Origin: JBCCGG01 sp039029395
GTDB taxonomy: Bacteria; Pseudomonadota; Alphaproteobacteria; Kiloniellales; JAKSDN01
NCBI GenBank assembly: GCA_039029395.1
Contig: JBCCGG010000013.1
Coordinates: 1 to 64,000 of the forward strand
Direction: 5' to 3'
DNA: 64,000 bases
The notes under the pieces were generated by a model. The model was not told the origin of the DNA and made no database searches. It saw only the letters and a program-made list of their open reading frames with translations. The position numbers and the translations under genes are program-made. Numbering within the stretch: position 1 is the stretch's first letter; each line of letters begins with the position of its first letter. Positions 44,548 to 52,845 of this stretch are shown here, piece by piece.

Positions 44548-45957
44548 ATGAGCGACGACAGCTACGACCTGGTCATCATCGGTGGCGGACCCGGCGGATA
44601 CGTGGCGGCGGTGCGCGCGGCACAGCTGGGCCTCAAGACCGCCTGCGTGGAAAAGCGCGGCAGTCTGGGGGGCACTTGCCTCAACGTCGGCTGCATCCCC
44701 TCCAAGGCGCTCCTGCACTCATCGGAGAAGTTCGCCGAGGCCGAGAAGCACCTGGCGGCTCAAGGCATCGAGATGGCTGGTCTCACTCTCAACCTGGGCG
44801 CCATGATGGCGCGCAAGGACAAGGTCGTGGTCGATCTGACCAAGGGCATCGAGTTCCTCTTCAAGAAGAACAAGGTCGACTACATCAAGGGCACCGGCTC
44901 CATTCCCAAGGCCGGTGAGGTCGCGGTTGCACTGGCTGATGGCGGCAACCAGACGCTCACCACCAAGAACATCCTAATCGCGACCGGGTCGGAATCCATG
45001 CCGCTGCCCGGCGTCGACGTGGATGAGAAGCGCATCGTCACCTCGACCGGTGCGCTCGAGCTTTCAGAGGTGCCTGGTCACATGGTGGTAATTGGCGCGG
45101 GGGTGATTGGCCTGGAGCTTGGCTCGGTCTGGTCTCGCCTGGGCGCCAAGGTCACGGTGATCGAGTTCCTCGACCGCATATTGCCCGGCATGGACGCTGA
45201 GATCTGCAAGCAGACCGAGCGTATCCTCAAAAAGCAGGGCCTCAAATTCCAGCTCGGCCAAAAGGTGACCGGCGCGACCCAGAGCGACGCCGGCGTCTCA
45301 TTGACCGTCGAGCCGGTCAAGGGCGGCGATGCGAAGCAGGTCGAGGCCGACGTGGTGCTGGTCTCGATCGGACGAAGGGCCTACACCGAGGGCCTCGGCC
45401 TGGACAAGCTGGGTATAGAAATCGACAACCGGGGCGTTATCCAGGTCGACGAGCATTTCCAGACCAACGTACCCGGAATTTACGCCATCGGCGACTGCGT
45501 GCCCGGCCCCATGCTGGCTCACAAGGCCGAGGAAGAGGGCGTGATCTGCGTCGAGATGATGGCCGGGCAATCGGGCCATATCGACTACAATTTGGTGCCC
45601 GGCGTGGTCTACACTTGGCCCGAGGTGGCTGGCGTTGGCCAGACCGAGGAGCAGCTGAAAGAAGCCGGCGCCGACTACAAGGTCGGCAAGTTTGCCTTCA
45701 TGGCCAACAGCCGGGCACGCGCCACCGGCGACACCGACGGCGTGGTCAAGATCCTGGCCGATGCTCACAGCGACAAGGTGCTGGGCGTGCATATCGTAGG
45801 CCCGCTCGCTGGCGACCTTCTAGCCGAGGCGGTGATTGCCATGGAGTTCGGCGCCACTGCCGAGGATATCGCGCGCACCTGCCACGCTCATCCGGGCATG
45901 GGCGAGGCGGTCAAGGAGGCGGCGCTCGCCGTGGCCGGCCGGGCAATTCACGCCTAG
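44548..45957 (+). CDS. lpd: Dihydrolipoyl dehydrogenase
   Basis: 469 residues, the E3 component of pyruvate/2-oxoglutarate or glycine complexes. Redox cysteines lie in GGTCLNVGCIPSKALLHSSE, FAD loop VIIGGGPGGYVAAVRAAQLG, NAD loop VVIGAGVIGLELGSVWSRLG, and the C-terminal HAHPGMGEAVKEAALAVAGR holds the catalytic His/Glu. The ATG giving MSDDSYDL is best spaced from a GGGGG site. Confidence 0.97.
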   Translation: MSDDSYDLVIIGGGPGGYVAAVRAAQLGLKTACVEKRGSLGGTCLNVGCIPSKALLHSSEKFAEAEKHLAAQGIEMAGLTLNLGAMMARKDKVVVDLTKGIEFLFKKNKVDYIKGTGSIPKAGEVAVALADGGNQTLTTKNILIATGSESMPLPGVDVDEKRIVTSTGALELSEVPGHMVVIGAGVIGLELGSVWSRLGAKVTVIEFLDRILPGMDAEICKQTERILKKQGLKFQLGQKVTGATQSDAGVSLTVEPVKGGDAKQVEADVVLVSIGRRAYTEGLGLDKLGIEIDNRGVIQVDEHFQTNVPGIYAIGDCVPGPMLAHKAEEEGVICVEMMAGQSGHIDYNLVPGVVYTWPEVAGVGQTEEQLKEAGADYKVGKFAFMANSRARATGDTDGVVKILADAHSDKVLGVHIVGPLAGDLLAEAVIAMEFGATAEDIARTCHAHPGMGEAVKEAALAVAGRAIHA

Positions 45958-45996
45958 TCGATACGCCGCCGGTCCCGTCCGCTCCGGGTCACGGAC

Positions 45997-47211
45997 ATGA
46001 GCGGCCGACAAGTCAAGGGTCCTTGGTTGATCGCCGTGCTCTGTGCCGCGCAGGTGCTCGGCATGTTGAGCAACTCGACCTTTCCAGCCCTTATCCCAAC
46101 CTTCCAGCCGCTTTGGGGCCTCAACAATACCGAGGCGGGCTGGATCAGTGGCATTTACTTCGCCGGTTACGTCGTCGCCGTGCCGGTTCTGGTCAGCCTG
46201 ACCGACCGGGAGGACGCCCGCCTGATCTATTTGGCTTCGACGGTTCTTGGCGGTCTCGCGGCGATAGGATTCGCGGTCTTCGCCCAGGGCTTGTGGAGCG
46301 CCCTGGCCTTCCGCTTTCTGGGCGGTATCGGTCTGGCCGGCACCTACATGGTCGGCTTGAAACTTCTTTCGGACCGCTTGGAGGGCGCCGGCCAAAGCCG
46401 GGCGGTTGCGATCTACACCTCTCACTTTGGGATCGGTGTGGCGGTTTCCGTTGCTGCCGCTGGCTGGGTCGCCGATCTCGCCGGTTGGCGCTGGGCCTTT
46501 GGCTCGGCCTCGGTGGGCAGCATGGCGGCGATCTTCCTGGTCCTGGTGTTCGTGCAGTCGGTGGCGCGGCGGCCGCGCGCGCCTGAGCTAGGCCACCCGC
46601 TCGACCTCCGGCCGGTCTTTACCAATCGTCGGGCGCTTGCCTTCATCTTGGGCTACGCCGCGCATATATGGGAGCTGTTCGGCATGCGCGCCTGGATTGT
46701 CGCCTTCCTGGTCTTCGCGTTCAGCCGACAGTCGCTCGACACCTGGGGCGGCTTGACGCCGACCGACCTGGCCGCGGTCGCGCTTCTGTTTGGCATGCCA
46801 GGTAGCGTGCTCGGCAACGAGCTGGCGGTGCGCTTCGGACGCAGACAAGTGATCTCGATCTTGATGGTCTCCTCGGCCTTGATCTCGCTGTGCCTTGGGT
46901 TCTTGGCGGATCTCTCGATCGGCTATCTGGTGCTCCTGGTGTTTTGCTACAGCGCGCTCCTAATGTCCGACTCGGGCGCGCTCACTTCTGGCGCGGTGGC
47001 ATATGCCGACCCACACCGGCGCGGCGCCACCATGGCGGTCCACTCCTTGTTTGGGTTCGGCTCCGGCTTTCTGGCCCCGCTTGCTTTCGGCCTGGTGCTC
47101 GATCTGGCCGGCGGCTCCGAACGGCTGCTGTCTTGGGGCTTGGCCTTTGGGCTGATGGCGCTCAGCGCCGTCGTCGGCCTGGTGATCGTTCAGCGCATGG
47201 GTCGAATCTAG
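45997..47211 (+). CDS. Major facilitator superfamily transporter
   Basis: 404 residues with about twelve hydrophobic segments. The first loops contain WISGIYFAGYVVAVPVLVSL and SLTDREDARLIYL (MFS A-motif region). A second half starts near RALAFILGYAAHIWELFGMR. It lies 39 bp after lpd and converges with the DMT gene, whose stop it overlaps by 4 bp. Substrate unknown. Confidence 0.9.
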   Translation: MSGRQVKGPWLIAVLCAAQVLGMLSNSTFPALIPTFQPLWGLNNTEAGWISGIYFAGYVVAVPVLVSLTDREDARLIYLASTVLGGLAAIGFAVFAQGLWSALAFRFLGGIGLAGTYMVGLKLLSDRLEGAGQSRAVAIYTSHFGIGVAVSVAAAGWVADLAGWRWAFGSASVGSMAAIFLVLVFVQSVARRPRAPELGHPLDLRPVFTNRRALAFILGYAAHIWELFGMRAWIVAFLVFAFSRQSLDTWGGLTPTDLAAVALLFGMPGSVLGNELAVRFGRRQVISILMVSSALISLCLGFLADLSIGYLVLLVFCYSALLMSDSGALTSGAVAYADPHRRGATMAVHSLFGFGSGFLAPLAFGLVLDLAGGSERLLSWGLAFGLMALSAVVGLVIVQRMGRI

Positions 47212-48143
47212 CGCTTTTCGAAAAGCGTCGCGCCGATCGAGGCAAGCACCACGCATGCGACGGCAAGCAGGCTGCGCCAACCTAGTCCATCGCCCAACAA
47301 AATCGCGCCGACCAAGGTGGCGATTGCGGGCTCGAGGGTAATGAGCACCCCGTAGACCCGCGGCGGCATGCGCTTCAAGGCCTCGAACTCCAGTGCTAAG
47401 GGCACGGTGGTCGAGAGCAAGGCGACGGCGCAGACGATGATTATGAGGCTTGGATGGGTCAGTAGCGTGCCGGCGCTGGCCCAGCTGACCGGCAAGAGCA
47501 CCAGAGTGGCGACGACCATGCCGAGCGCCAGACCGCTGCCGCCCTCGAATGTCTTGCCAACGCGCACGCTGATCAGAACGAAGAGCGCCCACATGCAGCC
47601 CGCGATGGCCGCATAAAGGACACCGAGCGGATCCAGGTCGCCGCCGATCTTTGGGCTTAGGATCGCCACCCCGGCAAGCGCCAGACCGACCCATAGTAGG
47701 TCGCGCGGCCGGCGCGATGCGGCGACCGCGACCCCAAGCGGCCCGAGGAACTCGATGGTTACCGCGACGCCCAAAGGGATGCGGGCTATGGACATGTAAA
47801 AGCAAGCGTTCATGGTCGCCAGCACGATGCCGTAGCACACGATCAGGCCGAGGTTCTTTCGTAAGGTCCCATCAAGCTTGGGGCGCGCCAGGGCGGCCAA
47901 AAGCACGGCCGAAATTGCGATCCTGAGAAAGGCCGTACCGACCGGCCCGAAGGTCGCGAAGAGATCGATTGCCAGGGCCGCGCCGAGCTGGATCGAGAGA
48001 ATTGCCAGCAGAACCAGCACCGGTGGCGGGGTCGCACCGAAGATACGCGGCAACGCGCGCAGCAGGCCACTCTTCTTGGGGCGCCTCGACCCCCCGGTGT
48101 CCAGAGGCGGCGTCTCGCTTGCTGCGGTGATCATCCAAGTCAT
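47208..48143 (-). CDS. DMT exporter, RhtA/EamA-like
   Basis: About 311 residues, ten hydrophobic segments, two EamA repeats (GPVGTAFLRIAISAVLLAAL; FYMSIARIPLGVAVTIEFLG; PPRVYGVLITLEPAIATLVG). This pattern resembles RhtA-type threonine/homoserine exporters. The ATG at 48143 overlaps the stop of a 27-codon upstream ORF with a good ribosome site (48140-48223). A later ATG at 48134 and a GTG at 48179 are alternatives. Confidence 0.85.
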   Translation of the reverse strand: MTWMITAASETPPLDTGGSRRPKKSGLLRALPRIFGATPPPVLVLLAILSIQLGAALAIDLFATFGPVGTAFLRIAISAVLLAALARPKLDGTLRKNLGLIVCYGIVLATMNACFYMSIARIPLGVAVTIEFLGPLGVAVAASRRPRDLLWVGLALAGVAILSPKIGGDLDPLGVLYAAIAGCMWALFVLISVRVGKTFEGGSGLALGMVVATLVLLPVSWASAGTLLTHPSLIIIVCAVALLSTTVPLALEFEALKRMPPRVYGVLITLEPAIATLVGAILLGDGLGWRSLLAVACVVLASIGATLFEKR

Positions 48144-48223
48144 CCAACCGGCCAAGTGCAGGGGGGGGGGCGCCACCACCCCCTAATGTACGAGAGCGAG
48201 GATGTCCACGCCTTGCCGTACAT
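48140..48223 (-). CDS. 27-codon upstream ORF (leader) of the DMT exporter
   Basis: Minus strand: a GAGGGG site six bases upstream of an ATG, then MYGKAWTSSLSYIRGWW with a Trp pair, then RPPPCTWPVG and a TGA that overlaps the exporter ATG (ATGA). The C10 tract encodes the proline codons. It could be a translated leader coupled to the exporter gene. Expression is not proven. Confidence 0.4.
   Translation of the reverse strand: MYGKAWTSSLSYIRGWWRPPPCTWPVG
48161..48170 (-). repeat. C10 homopolymer tract in the DMT exporter leader
   Basis: Ten C on the minus strand (G10 on the plus), the longest homopolymer of G or C that I noticed in the window. It lies inside the 27-codon upstream ORF. Gain of one C would put the leader in frame with the exporter; loss of one would put it in the third frame. 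Such tracts are typical of slipped-strand phase variation. Confidence 0.6.
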
Positions 48224-48405
48224 CTCTTGCCCCTCATCTCGAAGAACAGGTCTCTCGACCCAGGCGTGGCGATAGTGCGCTTCATCGGCATTTTGAAACG
48301 CACGGAAACATGATAGAAGGAATTGGTTCGTTGGTTCTGGGCGCCTTTTCCTGCCCCCAGAGGTGGAAACGCGCCTACTCATTCTTGCAGTTATTAAGGT
48401 AGCCC

Positions 48406-50178
48406 ATGAAGCAATTTCTCGTTGTTTTGATCAAGCCGTCTCACTACGACGACGATGGCTACGTGATCCAGTGGTTTCGCTCGCCGATCCCCTCGAACTC
48501 ATTGGCTTCAGTCTACGGCCTGATCGCCGAATGCGCGGATAACAAAGTGCTGGGCGACGACGTCGAGATTCTGTACGAGGCGATGGACGAAACCAACACG
48601 GTCATCCCCTGCAAGAAGATCATCGAGCGCATTCGAGCTGCCGACGGCGGGCTGGTTGGCCTGGTCGGCGTACAGACCAACCAGTTTCCGCGCGCCCTGG
48701 ACCTGGCCCGCCAGTTCCGCAAGGCAGACATACCGGTCGTGATCGGTGGCTTCCACGGCGCCGGCTGCATTTCAATGCTGTCCGAGACTCCGCCCGAGTT
48801 GCGGGAGGCCGCGGCGATTGGCGCCTCGATTTATGCCGGCGAGGCCGAGGGCCGAATGGACGTGGTGCTGCGCGACGTCTGGCAAGGAACCCTGAAGCCC
48901 CTCTACAACTATATGCGCGACCTGCCAGGCCTGGAGGAGACGACCCTGCCGTTCCTGCCGGCCCACGTGATCCGCAAGATGGCGGGTGCACCGACCAGCT
49001 TCGATGCCGGGCGCGGTTGCCCCTTCCAATGCTCCTTTTGCACCATCATCAACGTTCAGGGCCGTAAATCGCGCCACCGTTCGCCCGACGACGTCGAGCG
49101 GATCATCAAGATCAACGCGGCCCATGGCATTAAGCGCTTCTTCGTGACCGACGACAACTTCGCGCGCAACCGGAACTGGGAGGCGATCCTCGACCGCATG
49201 ATCCACCTGCGCGAGAACGAGGGGATGAAGTTCAAGATGGTCTTGCAGGTGGATACCCTCTGCTATCGCTTGCCGGGCTTTGTCGAGAAAGCCGCGCGCG
49301 CCGGCTGCAGCCGGGTTTTCATCGGGCTCGAGAACATCGACCCCGACGCCCTGACGGCAGCCAAGAAACGGCAGAACAAGATCTGGGAATACCGGCAGAT
49401 GCTGCAGGCCTGGAAGGAGGCCGGCGTCATCACCTATGCGGGCTATATTCTGGGCTTCCCCGACGACACGCCGGAGAAGATCCGCCGCAACATCGAGATC
49501 ATCAAGAACGAGCTGCCGCTCGACATGATCGAATTCTTCTTCCTCACGCCCTTACCTGGTTCGGAAGACCATAAGGTGCTGCAGGCCAAGGGCGTTTGGA
49601 TGGACCCGGATCTCAACAAATACGACCTCAACCACCGGGTCGCCAATCACTCGACAATGTCGGATGCGGAGTGGGAAAAGCTCTACTACGACTGCTGGCG
49701 TCAGTACTACACGCCCGAGCATGTAGAGACGATCCTGCGGCGCGAGGCAGCACGCGGCGGCCGCACCAAGGCGTTGCACGCATCGATGGTGCATTTCCTA
49801 GGTTCGATCTTGATCGAGAAGGTCCACCCCCTGGAAACCGGTATACTCCGCCGCAAGGTGCGCCGGCAGCGGCGCCCTGGTCTGCCGATTGAGAACCCGC
49901 TGATCTTCTATCCGCGCCGGGCGCGTGAGGTCATCGTGACGGCAGCGCGCTGGATTCACCTGCACCAGAAGTTCAAGGCGATCCACGAGCGGGTCAAGAA
50001 AGACGAGAGTGCCAAGAGCCACAGCGACCTGGCGCTGACCCCGGTGAGCGCCGAGGAGCAGCTCGACCTGGACATCATCAAGACCTTCAAGGATGCCATC
50101 CCGAACACCCACGGCGCACCGGTCGTGCCGGCAAAGCGTGCCGAGCCGGAAGCTGCGCCGACGCGCGCCGCAGGGTGA
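48406..50178 (+). CDS. B12-binding domain radical SAM protein
   Basis: 590 residues. The N-terminal ~170 residues form a Rossmann cobalamin-binding-type domain (GLVGLVGVQTNQFPRALDLA). The radical SAM motif CxxxCxxC is GCPFQCSFCTIINVQGRKSR. The central barrel has FFVTDDNFARNRNWEAILDR and VFIGLENIDPDALTAAKKRQ. A long C-terminal region (residues ~430-590) is charged and hydrophilic. Such enzymes catalyse methylations or C-C rearrangements; I cannot name the substrate. It stands alone, divergent from the DMT gene. Confidence 0.88.
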   Translation: MKQFLVVLIKPSHYDDDGYVIQWFRSPIPSNSLASVYGLIAECADNKVLGDDVEILYEAMDETNTVIPCKKIIERIRAADGGLVGLVGVQTNQFPRALDLARQFRKADIPVVIGGFHGAGCISMLSETPPELREAAAIGASIYAGEAEGRMDVVLRDVWQGTLKPLYNYMRDLPGLEETTLPFLPAHVIRKMAGAPTSFDAGRGCPFQCSFCTIINVQGRKSRHRSPDDVERIIKINAAHGIKRFFVTDDNFARNRNWEAILDRMIHLRENEGMKFKMVLQVDTLCYRLPGFVEKAARAGCSRVFIGLENIDPDALTAAKKRQNKIWEYRQMLQAWKEAGVITYAGYILGFPDDTPEKIRRNIEIIKNELPLDMIEFFFLTPLPGSEDHKVLQAKGVWMDPDLNKYDLNHRVANHSTMSDAEWEKLYYDCWRQYYTPEHVETILRREAARGGRTKALHASMVHFLGSILIEKVHPLETGILRRKVRRQRRPGLPIENPLIFYPRRAREVIVTAARWIHLHQKFKAIHERVKKDESAKSHSDLALTPVSAEEQLDLDIIKTFKDAIPNTHGAPVVPAKRAEPEAAPTRAAG

Positions 50179-50351
50179 ACGCCGCGTTGTCTTTTCCTCG
50201 CTGCTTTGTTCACCCTTGATTTAGCGCTCTATGATTGACCGCTCTAGAACGGCGATCGGATCTCGATAGGTAATCCAGGCGATGGCGATCAGCTTAGAAC
50301 AAGCTTGCAACAGAACGGCGGCGAAGCATCAAGCGACGAGCCGGCGCGGCA

Positions 50352-51335
50352 TCACGGGGTGTCGTCCCGAGAAGCTGACTTGCGGCTGCTGCGCGGGTGG
50401 GCCTGGCGGTAAACCTTCATGAGCGCTGCCATGTCGACATCGGTGTAGCGCTGGGTGGTCGAGAGCGAGGCGTGCCCTAGAAGCTCTTGGATCGCCCGCA
50501 GATCCCCGCCGTCGGCCAGCAGGTGAGTCGCGAAGGAGTGGCGCAAGGCATGGGGCGTGGCGCCGTCCGGCAACCCGAGCAGCACCCTCAGCTCGGCCAT
50601 GCGGCGCTGCATATGGCGTGCGCCCAAAGGCCCGCCGCGCTCGGCAACGAAAAGCGGGCCGTCGGGCGACAGGGCGTAGGGGCAAGCCGCCAGGTAGTCC
50701 TGGGCCGCGTCACTCACGATTGGCAACAGAGGCACCATGCGCTGCTTGTTGCCCTTGCCGGTGATCGTCATGGCCGCTTGGCCGGGCTTCGGGGCATCCT
50801 TCCGGCGCAAAGAGAGCGCTTCGCCAATGCGAAGCCCGACCCCATAAAGCAGCAGCAAGACCGCCAGGTCCCGCTTGCCGCCCCAGGCGCGCTGGTTGAG
50901 CTCGGGCACCAGATCAACACACTCTCGCGCCTCCTCTGGCGAGAGAGCACGGGGTACGGCCCTTTTCTGGCGTGGTGTGCCAATCGTCGCGAGGGTCGGG
51001 TTCTCGGCCAGGCCCTGAGCCTTGAGCCAGCGAAACAGATTGCGCACCACGGACAGCGCCCGGGCGGTCGAGCTTGGCTGCAGGCCGCGCCGGGACCGCT
51101 CGGCCAGCCAAGCACGGAAATCTGCGGCTTTGAGCTGCTCCAGACTGCTCAGGCTTGGCGCTTGGCCGAGATGCTCGCTCAGGAACCGAAGAAACGCCGC
51201 CGCATCGCGCCGGTAGGCGGCGCGGCTGTGGTCGGAGGCGCGTTTTTCATAGGCCAACCAATCAAGCCAGCCCTCGACCGCGGCGCAAAGGTCCGGAGCG
51301 GCCTGGAGGCCGATCAGTCGGGCAGTTCCAGCCAT
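50352..51335 (-). CDS. xerC: Tyrosine recombinase XerC
   Basis: About 327 residues. The N-terminal SAM-like DNA-binding domain is at LDWLAYEKRASDHSRAAYRR. The catalytic R/K/H/R/H/Y set is in LYGVGLRIGEAL, TGKGNKQRMVPLL, HALRHSFATHLLADGGDLRA and LGHASLSTTQRYTDVDMA. XerC resolves chromosome dimers at dif with XerD. Start ATG 51335 follows the DUF484 gene, which it overlaps by 22 bp. Confidence 0.93.
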   Translation of the reverse strand: MAGTARLIGLQAAPDLCAAVEGWLDWLAYEKRASDHSRAAYRRDAAAFLRFLSEHLGQAPSLSSLEQLKAADFRAWLAERSRRGLQPSSTARALSVVRNLFRWLKAQGLAENPTLATIGTPRQKRAVPRALSPEEARECVDLVPELNQRAWGGKRDLAVLLLLYGVGLRIGEALSLRRKDAPKPGQAAMTITGKGNKQRMVPLLPIVSDAAQDYLAACPYALSPDGPLFVAERGGPLGARHMQRRMAELRVLLGLPDGATPHALRHSFATHLLADGGDLRAIQELLGHASLSTTQRYTDVDMAALMKVYRQAHPRSSRKSASRDDTP

Positions 51336-52060
51336 GCCCTTATGCACTGCTCCAGCGTACGGGCCAGGAACGACAGCAGCTCAGTGCCTTGGCCCGGATG
51401 AAACTGTTCTGCGTTGCGCGAACCCAGGGCCAACAGGGCCGGTGGCGTGCTTGAGCTGATCGACAGGCGGATCAGGGCTTCCGACGCGATCAGGCTTGCG
51501 GCCGCGCCGAACACCTGAGGATCGCACTCGACGTCGCCGCGCAGCGCGACGTCGCGGCCGCGGCCGATCAGGCAATCGACCGAGTCCGGATCCAGCTGGT
51601 AGACACCGCCTAAGCGCACCGGGGGAAGGCCCGGCCCCGTGCTTTCGACCCCCAAGGTGACAGCGTCCAGATGCAACAACACCGCAAGATCAGTGGTCAC
51701 GATCTCGATCAAATTCTCGAAGGACCGCGCGCCCAGCAGCGCCAAGACCCCCTCGTGAACACGACGCTGGGCTGTCAGGTTGCAGCGCCCTGCGCGCAGC
51801 AGATCATCGCGCGCCTGGGCAACGTCGTCCACTTCCTGACGCAGGTGTTCAACTTGGTAATGATGCAGGTCGATAACGCGGTGGCCGTTAACCCGCGCCG
51901 GCGGCTTGAGGATAGCGAGCAGATCTGGATGCTCGGTCAAAAAATCAGGGTGACGGCGCAGGTAAGCGGCGACATCGTCGGCGGTCGCCCGGCCGATGCC
52001 ATTTTTTGCGCCGTTCAGGCCGAAGCCGTCAGGCGCGGCGCCGCGTTGGTTCCTCGACAT
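51314..52060 (-). CDS. DUF484 family protein
   Basis: 248 residues. A GAF-like helical protein; family signature VAAYLRRHPDFLTEHPDLLA, then HLDAVTLGVESTGPGLPPV and LLALGSRNAEQFHPGQGTEL. DUF484 lies upstream of xerC in many proteobacteria. It overlaps fsa by 32 bp and xerC by 22 bp, giving a tightly coupled string. Confidence 0.9.
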   Translation of the reverse strand: MSRNQRGAAPDGFGLNGAKNGIGRATADDVAAYLRRHPDFLTEHPDLLAILKPPARVNGHRVIDLHHYQVEHLRQEVDDVAQARDDLLRAGRCNLTAQRRVHEGVLALLGARSFENLIEIVTTDLAVLLHLDAVTLGVESTGPGLPPVRLGGVYQLDPDSVDCLIGRGRDVALRGDVECDPQVFGAAASLIASEALIRLSISSSTPPALLALGSRNAEQFHPGQGTELLSFLARTLEQCIRAWLELPD

Positions 52061-52739
52061 GTGACGCGCCGTCTCCGCTGTCGCTCAGAATCGTTTGCCC
52101 GGTCTTGGACCAGTCGTCAAGGAATGCCGCCAGGCCCTTGTCGGTCAGGGGGTGCTTGAACATCGACCGCAGCACGTTAGGCGGCACGGTTGCCACCTGG
52201 GCGCCCAGCCGGGCCGCCTCGACCACGTGCATGGGATGGCGCACCGAGGCGACCAGGACCTCGGTGGCGAAGGCCGGATTGGCCTGATAGATCTCGACGA
52301 TATCGGCGATCAAGGACATGCCGTCGCTGCCAACGTCATCGAGCCGACCAACGAAAGGCGAGACGAAGGTCGCGCCAGCCTTGGCGGCGAGTATCGCTTG
52401 CGCGGCTGAAAAGCAGAGAGTCACGTTGACGCCGATACCCTCGCTCGATAGCTGGCGGCATGCCTTGAGGCCGTCTGGCGTTAGCGGCACCTTAACCACG
52501 ATGTTGTCGGCCAGGCCTGCCAGGTGGCGTCCTTCGGCCAACATGCGCTCGGTCTCGGTCGCGGTAACTTCGGCGCTGACCGGGCCTTTGACGATGGCGC
52601 AGATCTCCTCGAGCACGTCGACGAAGCTGCGGCCGGACTTGGCGACCAGGGAGGGATTGGTGGTCACGCCGTCGACCAGGCCGGTCGCGGCAAGATCCCG
52701 GATTTCAGCGACGTCTGCGCTATCAACAAAAAATTTCAT
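52029..52739 (-). CDS. fsa: Fructose-6-phosphate aldolase / transaldolase-like (TalC family)
   Basis: 236 residues. The family start KFFVDSADVAEIRDLAATGL, VDGVTTNPSLVAKSGRSF, the Schiff-base Lys in DNIVVKVPLTPDGLKACRQL, and VNVTLCFSAAQAILAAKAGA are typical. It belongs to the small transaldolase/FSA group of the pentose phosphate pathway. The C-terminal SGDGASHVEEPTRRRA tail exceeds the usual ~220 residues and overlaps DUF484. Confidence 0.88.
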   Translation of the reverse strand: MKFFVDSADVAEIRDLAATGLVDGVTTNPSLVAKSGRSFVDVLEEICAIVKGPVSAEVTATETERMLAEGRHLAGLADNIVVKVPLTPDGLKACRQLSSEGIGVNVTLCFSAAQAILAAKAGATFVSPFVGRLDDVGSDGMSLIADIVEIYQANPAFATEVLVASVRHPMHVVEAARLGAQVATVPPNVLRSMFKHPLTDKGLAAFLDDWSKTGQTILSDSGDGASHVEEPTRRRA

Positions 52740-52845
52740 GGCCCTCGGCTCGGTTTCTGCCAGTCTCGTTGGTCCTCATGGGGCATCATACGTGGTGCCC
52801 GTTAACGATCCTGCCAACAGCTAATTCCGACTAAGAGTGTACCTC

